Below, piece after piece: positions 29,417 to 38,530 of a stretch of DNA of 64,000 nt. A program made the translations under genes and the position numbers. The stretch is from Neoceratodus forsteri (taxonomy: Eukaryota > Chordata > Ceratodontiformes > Ceratodontidae), in NCBI GenBank assembly GCA_016271365.2, contig CM057456.1, forward strand, positions 1,394,585,501-1,394,649,500, given 5' to 3'. The notes beneath the pieces are model-generated. The model saw only the letters and a program-made list of their open reading frames with translations, was not told where the DNA came from and searched no databases. How positions within the stretch are numbered: the first letter of the stretch is position 1; every line of letters starts with the position of its first letter.

Positions 29417-30205
29417 TTAACAACTAGAGGGAAAGGGATTTGGCATAACAGGTATGATGAAAATTGCACATGCACTTTTAGGTGTTTCTTGCTTTTCAGG
29501 AGCAGAAGAATAATAAAAATTTACTGCTCCATGTATTGTAAAGTGGCTGACATTAAATGGGCTGTTACTCATAGGAGATAAGAGTTGCTGGGGTGCTCTC
29601 ATGTGTATTACTGCCTTTTGCCTCAGTTGTGGATTTCTGGCTCTCTGAAGTGGATGTTTTTTGTGTTGCTCTCTCATTCTGCTTATGTTTTGTCTCTTTT
29701 GAGGGACACTCTGGCTCAGTTGTGGAAGCTTTTGAGGAACATGGTGGCATATTGGGGTTAGTTTTTGAGATGGACTGTTACTGTCGTTTTGTTCTTTAGT
29801 GGTGCTGTGAGATAATAGTTCAGATAATTTCTTTCTGTCACTTTGAGAGCGTGACCAATAATTTCTTAGGCTGGTCTCGCATCAATCTCCAGTCACTGAC
29901 AAATCTCCCTAGATGCAAGACCAGCCTCAGACAGAATCTCTACTGTTGTGCTGCAACTGGAATGGTTCGTATATCTCTGACTGAGTTCAACATCTGCTGA
30001 AATTTGCACCATCAAATCACCACGATAACTTCGGCCCATTGGCTGCTTGTTGTACCAGTGTTCTTTTTTAGCTAACACATGTTCAGGAAATCTCAAAGGG
30101 TATAAATAGAAAGCAGGTGCGTTTGGTGGGCATCCAGTTACGTATTCTGTAAACAGAGCTACCGGGCAGTTGGCAGAATCTGGTTGAGAGTAAAGTATAC
30201 CTCTG
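29417..30205 (-). pseudogene. Crypton recombinase, C-terminal catalytic domain
   Basis: From 30205 the frame reads ILYSQPDSANCPVALF, then PPNAPAFYLYPLRFPE, HWYNKQPMGRSY and LSQRYTNHSSCSTTVEILSE. This is the family pattern CPV..L, AFYL.PL, WY...P.G, YTNHS..(R)(A/S)T. The His-x-x-Arg box is HSSC here, so the second catalytic Arg is Cys (CGT to TGT fits CpG decay). After AGLASREICQ one base is lost; VTGD, a stop, then CETSLRNYW follow in the next frame, where the family has VTGH(R)..TSL..Y with the nucleophile Tyr. A C-terminal tail with SPFNVSHFTIHGAVNFYY resembles the NCTFNI-type ending of vertebrate Cryptons. Confidence 0.8.
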
Positions 30206-30249
30206 AATACTCATTTATTGGTTTCAGTTATTGAACTTTGATTTTTGTA

Positions 30250-30425
30250 GCCTCATTGAAAGCGATGGCTATATATTCATTTCCATGTTCATGCTTTTGC
30301 ACTATAAACAAATTCTGCTGTAATTGCCTGAGTCCCTCTCTGCCTTGTCTTACCAAACCAAGTTACATTTTAAACCATAATCTGAGCATGAGCCCGTACA
30401 CAGATTCATGATTAAGTTTTGGACA
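30250..30425 (-). pseudogene. Crypton recombinase, catalytic-domain start (first Arg region)
   Basis: The minus-strand frame reads LNHESVYGLMLRLWFKM, a stop, then LGLVRQGREGLRQLQQNLFI and HGNEYIAIAFNEATK. In Cryptons the equivalent is L(W)F..GRRGREGLREL, holding the first catalytic Arg, followed by (G)REY and (Y)NEATKN. Here R-Q-G-R-E-G-L is kept. A frame change is needed to reach the ILYSQPDSANCPVALF segment at 30205. The match in order and spacing is strong evidence that 29417-31080 was one gene. Confidence 0.78.
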
Positions 30426-30719
30426 AGCCTTCTTGGCGAAATGTCAGCTGATTAGCATATGCTACATGCGTGTTGCTGCTGGCAAGCAATGGCTGCGGGA
30501 GCACTCAGTGGGTGCCGGCGTGTGTTTTTTGGTTTTGTCTGCTAAGTCGAGTGTCTGTCCGCCTATTTGTTTATGTAGCATATTTATAAAACTGCGACGT
30601 TCTTTTGTACCTGTTTATACTAATAAAGGGCAGTTGGATACAGCGAGGTAAGCTGTGTGCTGTTTATAATTTGTAGTAACAAATGGGGCAAGGTCAGTGC
30701 AGTAGCGTTTCTGAAGCCA

Positions 30720-31080
30720 AGTTGCTTCTTTTGTTTCCCTGATTCAGTCATTGTCAGCCTGAGATATACGAGGGTGGTGACTCGCTACATCTCGTCCTGC
30801 TCTTCTGTACTGTTTAAGGACAGTTACAAACAAATTATTGGCAGTTTGAAATTCAGGGTTACAAGCAATGTTTATATTTCTGTTTACCTCCACACTATTA
30901 AAATACCGGTTTAGTCCTGCTCGTATTCCTATGAAAGAGGTAATACTATATTATTTCCCATCTTCATTCCTAACTGAGCTATAAAATCGCCTTAGCTTTG
31001 CTGCTAGATTACTAATCGGAATGGTGCTAATATCAACAGAGAGGTTGTTGGCTGTGAGCCAGTCAGAAAAGACATTGCAG
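30720..31080 (-). pseudogene. Crypton recombinase, core-binding (SAM-like) domain
   Basis: The frame begins at the SINE junction with CNVFSDWLTANNLS and continues LAAKLRRFYSSVRNEDGK, a stop, YSITSFIGIRAGLNRYFNS, NRNINIACNPEFQTANNLF and RRAGRDVASHHPRIS. These match the N-terminal helical domain of Crypton/DUF3504 proteins (WALNVFR.W, RFY.E.R...G..YS..SL..IRAGLNRYL, FQ.AN..F, KH..PIS). The upstream part of the first helix (TLKHTEWACN) is found beyond the SINE at 31752, which confirms that the SINE split the gene. Confidence 0.82.
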
Positions 31081-31739
31081 AGTCGGCCCGGTGGCGCTGA
31101 GGGTTGAGGCGCTGTACGCCACACCTCGCTCCACGCCGGTGACCCGGGTTCGGAAACTAACTCTGGCCCCCAGAGGTCGGCAGGGTGAGAGAGGGACTGA
31201 GCACCCAGAGGTGTCTCTCCCCCTCTGGGGAGGGTTTAGTGCTAGTCCCACTGCAATACTGCCATCTCCCGGGTGTACCTGGGCTTGGCAGTGCAGTCAG
31301 GGACAAGCGATGGAAGGGGCAGACGTCGGCTGAGAGCCCTGGGAGGAGCTGTGTCCCGACGCACACCTCTTAATTGGCTCTCCCCGAGTGCCGGTGACTG
31401 TGAGGTACTAGAAAAATGGAAAATAGACTCCGTCACTCCTAGGTGACGACCCCTTCTGAAGCTGACAACGCATCCTCCAAAGTTGTCATCGGGGGCAGAC
31501 TCCAATGTACGCCACCACTCTACTGTGATTTGGGGAAAACGTAAGGGGAGACCTTTCCTCGCCCTGCCCGGGGGGTTATCCGGGAGTATTAAGGGGATCT
31601 CACGAGCAATCGGTTGCACTCTAAGGAGCAGACTCCTGGGGCAATAAGGGAGGGATGCAGCGAGGCATGAGGGGATCTGATTGAGTGGAGGGCGGGGATA
31701 GTAAGGCAAATAAACAGAATGATTAAAAAAAAAAAAGAC
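31081..31739 (+). mobile_element. long tRNA-headed SINE, copy 2
   Basis: A 659-bp insert is flanked by AAGACATTGCAG (31069-31080) and AAGACATTACAG (31740-31751), a target-site duplication with one mismatch, and ends with 12 A (31725-31736). Its head GCCCGGTGGCGCTGAGGG (A-box region) and GTGACCCGGGTTCGG (B-box region) match copy 1 at 6628-7176 over about 70 bp. The body carries short matches to copy 1 (GGGTGAGAGAGGGACTGAGC-type sequence) but is mostly divergent. It splits the Crypton gene between the N-terminal part and the core-binding domain. Confidence 0.8.
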
Positions 31740-31751
31740 AAGACATTACAG

Positions 31752-32060
31752 GCCCACTCAGTATGTTTAAGAGTGTTGACCTCAGATTTCTTGCGTTCAA
31801 GCTCGTCTAGCTCTTTAGGTGGTAGAACTGCATATCTAGTACTGGTTATTTGTTTAGAAGCCTCCTGTGTAGTTTTTTTCTTTAAGACCCTCTTCTCTGC
31901 TTTTTCCAAATGTTTCTTTTTCTCTTTTCTTTTTAAGGATATAGAACTTGCTGGTAGAAGAATTTCTGCATTACTACCTATAGGAAGAGGAAGATCGGTT
32001 CCCGGTACATCCCGGCCAAGATTGCATGGTTTGTACCCGAACTTCTGCTCTACTCATGCC
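31752..32060 (-). pseudogene. Crypton recombinase, N-terminal part
   Basis: Minus-strand frame with GYKPCNLGRDVPG, SISLKRKEKKKHLEKAEKR (a basic, helical stretch), YAVLPPKELDELERKKSEVN and TLKHTEWACN at the SINE junction. ELDELE..K...NT...T.WA is the conserved start of the Crypton/DUF3504 domain. The frame 31589-31909 runs on artificially into SINE DNA. No clear start codon can be fixed upstream of 32060. Confidence 0.72.
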
Positions 32061-32774
32061 GTGATCCCCATAACACTGTAAATGGAGAAGGTAACATCAT
32101 AAATGTCAGGTCCATTCATTTTTAGCACCGTGCGACGAAGAAAACTGGTGCAGTTCTCAAAAGTTCCAAAGGGAGGGTGGCTGGGAATAAACACGACCTG
32201 TGCTTTATATACTGATGCGTGGCGATTTGACTGTGGTGTGCAAGGGTACTGCAACACGGAGCGGGCATTACTAGGGTATTAATGCCATCCTCAAGTAAGG
32301 TAATGTGTGCTTGTTTGAACAATACAGTTGCAGTGTTGTGGTTGAATGTTTATTGCCATGATACAATAAAGTTTTACTTATGAATTTTTGTAACTTCTAC
32401 TGGACTCTCTGTGTTTCCTGACCTTGCCTTTATGACACTCTCCAGTGCTTCCAGCTCCACAGACTTTACTGGCACGCCCAACATATGAACCCGCTACACT
32501 ACAGCCACTCTGGACCATAGCCCAGGAGGGTTTAAATAAATCCTCTGGGGACAGCACATGTAATAGGGGCAAATAAATATAAAAACGTCCAATCACAAGG
32601 CTTCCCCAGACTTGGCACAGCCATCTTTGTGCCCCCTGACCGTCAGCTCTGCCCATCAGAGGGCTAGAAAGCCCTAGCAGGAGTAGATTGTGGGGAAAAG
32701 TGATGTCAGAGGCCCTCTGTAATATACTGGCGAGCTTAGCAGGCCAATCTGAGGACAGAGAATTGGCAGAGATT
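32061..32774. other. unclassified, no gene recognised
   Basis: Moderately AT-rich sequence with an AATAAAG signal at 32364-32370. The minus-strand frame at 32054-32257 could belong to the Crypton leader but shows no motif. The right edge adjoins the Penelope-like RT remnant. Confidence 0.25.
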
Positions 32775-33909
32775 TCTCAAACACATTAAGCTCTTGTTTC
32801 GTTTTATTGATGATGTGCTATGTGTCTGGGAGGGTGAAGTTAATGAAATACCTAATTTTGTCCAGTGGCTGAACAGCAGTGACCTTAATTTGAGATTTAC
32901 TTACACTGTAGATGCCACAATGAATTTCCTGGATATAACACTAGTTGTCAGTGACATACCAGAGGGAAGAATTGATACCAGATGTTATAGAAAACTCACT
33001 GGCACCAACTGTTTGTTGTTACCTACAAGTGCCAACCCTCCCAGCCTCAAGAATTCAATACCGTACAGTCAGTTACTAAGGTTGCGCAGAAATTACAGCA
33101 CTGACGAAGCATTCAATGAACAGGCTGAGGACTTGATTCAAAGATTTAGAAAAAGGGATTACAGTATCAACATGCTATCAAAATCAAAAGATAAAGTGAT
33201 CAACATTACTAGAGAATCCCTGCTGCAAGGCAGAAATAGAAATACAACAGCACCTAACTAACAACCATGCATTTTTGTCACGGAGTACAAGCACATTGCC
33301 AGACAGATTGGCAGTGAGGTGCACAAAAATTAAAAATTGGTCCGTATTGCATGGTGACGCAGAGGTGGATGCAGCTGTAGGAGCAAAACCCAGAGTAACA
33401 TTTACTAGTGCAAGTAATCTTAAGGATACATTAGTACACAGAAGATCCAGACAACCACATATACAGCAAAATACATGGCTCCCCAGGAGACCTTTTGGGT
33501 TTTAGAAGTGCAGCATCTGTAAATATGGGCTATAATAACAAAACTTTCCAACATCCAAGAATTGAAAATTTGAATGCAGATGTTAGGGAATTGATAACAT
33601 GTGACACCATGTATATTGTATATGTGCTCTGGTGTAGTTGCAAACTTATTTTGGAAAACTATAAGACCCCTTAAGCAGAGGATTCAGGAACATGAACATT
33701 CCATTATTAATTGTAGGCATTACACTCTAGTGGGAGTACATTTTACTCTGAAAAATGACTCCCATCCAGATGACCTTAGGGTCATGGGACTAGAATGGGT
33801 ATCTTCACTCAAGGATGGAGGGGATAGACCAAATCTCCTACTGCAAAGGGAGAGTCAGTGGATTTTCAGACTGAGAAGTGGCAAGCCTTCAGGACTTAAC
33901 GATAAATGA
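32775..33909 (+). pseudogene. Penelope-like element: RT end and GIY-YIG endonuclease, broken
   Basis: Penelope-like elements encode a telomerase-related RT followed by a GIY-YIG nuclease. The frame at 32794 begins in the catalytic motif RFIDDVLCVWEG, then SDLNLRFTYTVDATMNFLDI, TRCYRKLTGTN, SIPYSQLLRLRRNYST and FRKRDYSINML, all typical of this family. After a gap with frame changes (33260-33540) come ENLNADVRELITCDTMYIVY and VLWCSC in one frame and KTIRPLKQRIQEHEHSI in the next, the GIY-YIG core, ending WIFRLRSGKPSGLN. The GIY-YIG catalytic Tyr region is damaged. The 5' two thirds of the RT is missing. Confidence 0.88.
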
Positions 33910-34205
33910 GATTTGAAACCTTTTTAAGTTTGCAGCGCAGCTAGCGCAAGTCAAACATTTTGCTATATTCAGGATTTTGAGAGTTGTGTCACAGTGGTCC
34001 AATGCAGGAGACTGTACAAGGAGCTTGACCAATTATCAGCACACCTCATGACACTGTTCAGACATGAAAGTGCATGGACTTCAAAACAATGTGTCGACAG
34101 ACACATTCATAAATCAGCTGTTTCAGCAAGCACAACTGATCTCATCATGTGCTCTCAGCCTGCCCCCCCCCAGCATTTTACACACGCACACACAGTCTGT
34201 TTATA

Positions 34206-34315
34206 CAGGTCCAGCTGCAGTCTCTAGGTACCTGAGGCCAGCCATAGAATTATGTTTTTTCCTTGGAATTGGGCGTGGTGAGACGTAACATAACTTTGCT
34301 CTGTCTTTCATGTAA
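34206..34315 (+). repeat. 110-bp direct repeat, copy 1
   Basis: It matches 34739-34849 with shared words CCAGCTGCAGTCTCTAGGTA, CAGAATTAT-type, TTTTTTCCTTGGA and TAACTTTGCT. On the minus strand both copies stay open in one frame and share PRKK-NS, LRYLETAAGP. The separation is 533 bp. It could be a duplicated short element or decayed LTR ends. Confidence 0.65.
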
Positions 34316-34738
34316 CATTCCAGGGATTGAAACTGAAACAAGAAACTGCTCACTTTGCTAATGTGTGTGCGTGTGTGTCTCTCTCTTCTGGACTGCACCC
34401 CCCCCCCCGAGTCAGGTTACACGTGCTGTAGTAGGCTGTTTATAGAGTGGAAAATGGAAAGTACATTAATGGTCACTTGGCTACTAGAGTAGTAAATAAG
34501 TGACCGGTTCACATTAATGTAGGGTAGATCAAACAATTAAACTACAGCTGGCATTGATTTTTAAGTAATGGTTGCCTACAAAACTGGAGTTTAGTTTACC
34601 CCTTCAAAGTGCAACAACTTGCAGATTTGAACACTTACCATTTAAATAATTTCTTGGGGAGGACTCCCATATTCGCTGGTTAAAGGAATAAATAAACAGG
34701 TCCCCTGGTAAAATTATGAAAATGGTCCTGCTCTCAGC

Positions 34739-34849
34739 CAGGCCCAGCTGCAGTCTCTAGGTATCTGAGAACAGACACAGAATTATATTTTTTCCTTGGA
34801 GTCGGGGGTCGGGGAGACCTAACAGAACTTTGCTTTATCTTCCATGTAA
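34739..34849 (+). repeat. 110-bp direct repeat, copy 2
   Basis: Partner of 34206-34315. Sequence outside the block is unrelated between copies, so the borders are sharp. No terminal TG/CA or target-site duplication could be fixed. Confidence 0.65.
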
Positions 34850-35649
34850 GCCTTAAAATGCAACGCAGAGCATCTAAAACCCCAGAGCTTCTGGGGCTGC
34901 TCATAACACTGACAATGGGGTGCCCAATCCCCAGAGTCTCCACCTGAATTAAAGAAAATCCTCACTTGTAGTTTAATTTTTGTAAATAAACACTGTAAAG
35001 GAAAATATTCATCGACGTCCGTTGCTGCCACATTGTAATTGCCCCCCCCTCCCCAGCCCAGCCCATATTAGTCTTCCGGCACGGGGATCTGCATCTTAGA
35101 TCTAGTACAATAGCAGCACCAGCGGCAAACACCCGGCATTGACAAATGCTTGTTTAAAAAAGAAATGAGAAAGAAACATTCCATTGTCTTCATGATGTTT
35201 TCAGTCATTTAAAGAATTGCAAATTTACAAATTTGTTTCTCTTCATTTATTTAAGTCTATTTATGATTCCAGTCTGAACCTTCAGGGACCACTTCTATGG
35301 ATGGATCTTAATTGCATGGAGGTCCCCATCTGAATTGCCTTGTCATAATACATATTGTTACCATGACTTGACATGAAGGGTTGGACATCTGTCCCTCTTT
35401 ACTTTTACTCTAATTAGAAATGCATACTTTGAACACTTGAAATAGTAACAGTGAGATATATATATATATAAAATTTGTATGTGGTTAACTTGATAGGAGC
35501 GCTTTGTTTCACAGCAGCTCCATCTACAGCATTTCATAAGGACAGACACCCATTTTATTTTGAGTGCACTTTTTTACGTTGCTTCCGTGAATGAACATGT
35601 GACACTAATATAATTAATTATGTGTAATGAGCTGCACTATATAAATGCC

Positions 35650-35800
35650 TTGTCCTCTTACCAGCCCCACCCCTGAGGAAGATTCGTTTGAGTCAAAGCA
35701 CGGGGGATAGTTGGTATAGTGCCCGCTGTGGACCATTTGTCTGTCTTTTTGTTATTTTTGTGAATAAATGCATTTATTATTGAAACTGCCTGGCTTGCAT
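35650..35800 (+). mobile_element. Penelope-like terminal piece with decayed hammerhead-like core
   Basis: CCCCTGAGGAAG at 35669-35680, a possible short hairpin, then GTCAAAGCACG follow the CTGAnGA-stem-GAAA layout of Penelope-type hammerheads, with the G of GAAA lost. As in the 5865-6009 piece, an AATAAATGC polyadenylation-type signal follows about 85 bp later (35762-35770), then a GGTCTCAG-type end. It lies 1.8 kb downstream of the Penelope-like GIY-YIG remnant in the same orientation, so it may be that element's 3' terminal repeat or an independent copy. Confidence 0.4.
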
Positions 35801-36299
35801 TTTGCGTATTGGTCTCAGAGTACAACCATGGACTCTGCTGTGTGTGTGTATAGCCAGGGCTGGCTGCCCACGGAGTTGTTGCACTAACCCTGCTTCTTGG
35901 AATTGTGGACTGACAGGCAGCCCTGTCTAATGAATGATGCACTGAATGGAAGGGGAAATGTTCTGGGATCTTGAGGAGCTTGTGGCAGGCTAACAGAGAT
36001 ACTGAAGTGTTCAGATTTGCTGCTGGTGGGATCAAACTAGAGGCCTAGCCAGGCCAAAGATCATGCATGCCTTTGAAGGATTCATCCTGCATAACATACT
36101 GTGAGCTTTATCCTGGGCTTTTATCTGTGTAACTGTGCCAGAAGGGCACCTGCTGAACGAAACTGCTGTGAGAGAATCTGAGAGGTTCGAATTCCATCAA
36201 GCTGCAGAGATGAAGAATCTATGACAAAGACCTACACCTGAGCTTCAAGGGTAGCAGAGTATTGGGAATGTGTTTGAAGAAGGAGATCAGTAATAGTTT

Positions 36300-38530
36300 A
36301 AATTGATGGGGGGAGGGGGCGAATAACGATATGACTAATAGCTCCATAGAAAGTAGAGTCCAGTCTGTCTCGCTGTCCACAGGCATTGAACAATGCATTA
36401 CTATGCCCACCCATGGTAATAATATATCGGATGTGATATTGACCGATGTAAGTACTAACATTATAAATATTACTTCCAAACTCCCCCTTGGGCTGCAGTG
36501 ACCACAACATAACTGCTGGTTAAACAATTAAAAAAAAAAATTAAGTTTGAAATTAACAAAGCCAGAAGATTTACCATGGGGACAACTGTATACAAAAACT
36601 ATACTAAGGCAAACTTAAAGCAATGAGGAAAGAACTAGCTAAATTGGACTGGAAGGGATTAACTGCAGACCTAGATGTTGAACAAACATGGAAACTACTT
36701 ACCCAAGCTATGTCAGCCTTGGAGTCCACATATGTCCCTACCAAAAAAGTATACAACAAAAGGAGGAAAGAAACCCTTATGGTTTAGCAATAAGGTCAGG
36801 AATCTCATAAATAAGAAGAAAATCAGATTTAGTAAGATGAAAAAGAACCTCACGTCTAAGATCATTACAAATATAAACTGGTATTAAAACAATTTAAACT
36901 TGAGATTAAAAATCTAGAGCTAGCACTGAGTTCAGGCTGGCTAATAGTAAAAATGATATCAAGAGGTTCTATTCCTACATAAATGACAAAAGGGACAATG
37001 ACAGAGTAATCGAACCATTAAATATGGATAATACAATGTATAATAAACCAGAAGACATGGCCAGGGAAATTAACAATTACTTTGAGTCAGTTTTTAATAT
37101 ACTGTAGCTGAACAGTGTGTAAGCTTGCCAGCACATGAAATAAACACGATGGACCCCAGCAGAATTATTACAATTGATAATGTTCAAAAGAGGCTTAAAT
37201 CGCTTAATGTTAATAAATCCTCTAGACCAAATGGCCTACATCCTAGATTTTTGAGAGAACTGGCTAGCGAACTGGTACCTATTATAGCTGACACAGACCA
37301 GAGATCACTGCAAGAGGAATATGTTCCCTTAGACTGGCATAGAGCAGTAGTGATGCCAGTCTACAAAAAGGGTAGCAAGGCGAACCCAGTGAACTACCGG
37401 CCAATAAGCCTAATGTCCGTGGTGGGTAAGATAATTGAGGGCACCATGAAGGACTAGCTCTCTAGAATTCTGGTTGATACGGGACATGTTGACCTAACAC
37501 AACATGGTTTCACCAGCAACAGGTCCTGCATAACAAACTTAATCAACTTTTATGACTACGTTGAGCGTAATTTAGATCAAGGTAGGGCAGTGGTTGTATT
37601 AATGCTGGATTTCAGGAAGGCATTTGACACCCTGTCATATAACATACTGATATCAAAGCTAATTCAATTAGAAGCTGATCCACCATTGGTCAAAATGGAT
37701 AAAGAACTGGCTAACGGATAGATGCCAGAACGTAAGAATTAATGGATACCTTTCACCCGAGGTGGGGGTCACTAGAGGTGTGTCCCAGGGGTCTGTGCTG
37801 GGCCCCTTCTTGTTTAATATCTTTATAAGTGACCTCAGAATTATGAATGGCAACAAATTGATTAAACTTGCAGACGATGCAAAACTGGGTGGTATTATAG
37901 ACACAGAGATGCATAGAGGCAGAATCCAGAGAGACCTAGAGGACATTATTAAGTGGGTAAACAAAAATAAGATGCAGTTTAATTTAGATAAGTGTGTTGT
38001 ACTGCATTTTGGCAGGAACAATACCATGCAGGACTACCATATCAAAGGAGAAAAACTTAGAATAGTCAGTAGTGAATGAGATCTAGGTGTTTACATCAGT
38101 AAAAACCTTAAGGATTGGATCCAATGTAGCTATATTGCAAACAAAACAGGACACCTGACTAACTATGTACGCATGTCATTTTTCTCTAGGTAAGAATCAG
38201 TGCTCCTGCCATTGTATAAAGCATATATCTGGCCACATTTGGATTACTGCTCTCAGCACTGGAGTCCCTATCTGAAGAAGGATGTGAATATGTTAGAAAG
38301 AAGTTAGAGGAGATTTACCAAACTGATTCCCCACTGCAGGAATAAACCATATGAAGATAGACTTGAGGACCTGGGACGATGGCACCGTACCCTGAGATGA
38401 ACAAAACCAATATGCTACTCATGTACAAAATACAGGAGGATCCAATATTAATGCAGGAATCAGGACTAGTATACAAGGACCTTAAATACGACCTAATGGG
38501 AACGGCACTCATGGGTCTTGGCCTTCTGTT
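36300..38530 (+). pseudogene. CR1-superfamily LINE remnant, endonuclease end to RT
   Basis: A short endonuclease end is visible near 36400-36500 (GNNISDVILTDVS, then PLGL). A linker with KPLWFSNKVRNLINKKK lies at 36770-36830. RT fingers lie at 37125-37457 with VQKRLKSLNVNKSS, GLHPRFLRELASELVP and NPVNYRPISLMSVVGKIIE. In other frames follow TQHGFTSNRSC and LMLDFRKAFDTL (37520-37630). At 37762-38079 come VSQGSVLGPFLFNIFISDL and the catalytic motif LADDAKLGG (usual FADD). The tail has LIPHCRNKPYEDRLEDLGRW near 38320-38380. It is a different family from CR1-A/B/C. Stops at 37455, 37720 and elsewhere inactivate it. Confidence 0.85.

Larger units (their letters stand above)
29417..32060 (-). mobile_element. 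Crypton-type tyrosine recombinase transposon remnant
   Basis: Minus-strand pieces in order form a Crypton/DUF3504-type recombinase: a basic N-terminal part (31752-32060), a core-binding domain (30720-31080), part of the catalytic domain (30250-30425), and the C-terminal catalytic domain with tail (29417-30205). Cryptons are DNA transposons mobilised by a tyrosine recombinase. A 659-bp SINE (31081-31739) separates the first two pieces, and roughly 200-300 bp near 30430-30720 cannot be aligned (an intron or insertion). Stops and a frameshift are present in every piece, so it is extinct. A host gene of the ZMYM/QRICH1/KCTD1 type was considered; the lack of any other host domain and the terminal tail favour a transposon. 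Confidence 0.8.
33910..35649. other. unclassified, direct repeats and microsatellites
   Basis: No gene was recognised. It contains a pair of about 110-bp direct repeats (34206-34315 and 34739-34849), a GT-rich stretch (34362-34380), a run of C (34397-34408) and a (TA)n stretch (35456-35470). It probably includes the 3' UTR of the Penelope-like remnant, whose terminal motif may be at 35671. Confidence 0.3.

Noticed and set aside
29255..29581. 108-codon plus-strand frame
   Set aside because: It overlaps the Crypton C-terminal domain on the opposite strand and shows no recognisable motif.
29893..30096. exon of a host ZMYM/QRICH1/KCTD1-type gene
   Set aside because: Stops, a frameshift and a SINE interrupt it and no other host domain is nearby; a Crypton relic explains it better.
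31083..31155. tRNA gene candidate at the SINE copy 2 head
   Set aside because: Repeated at 6630 with a poly(A)-tailed 550-650-bp body and target duplications, so it is a SINE.
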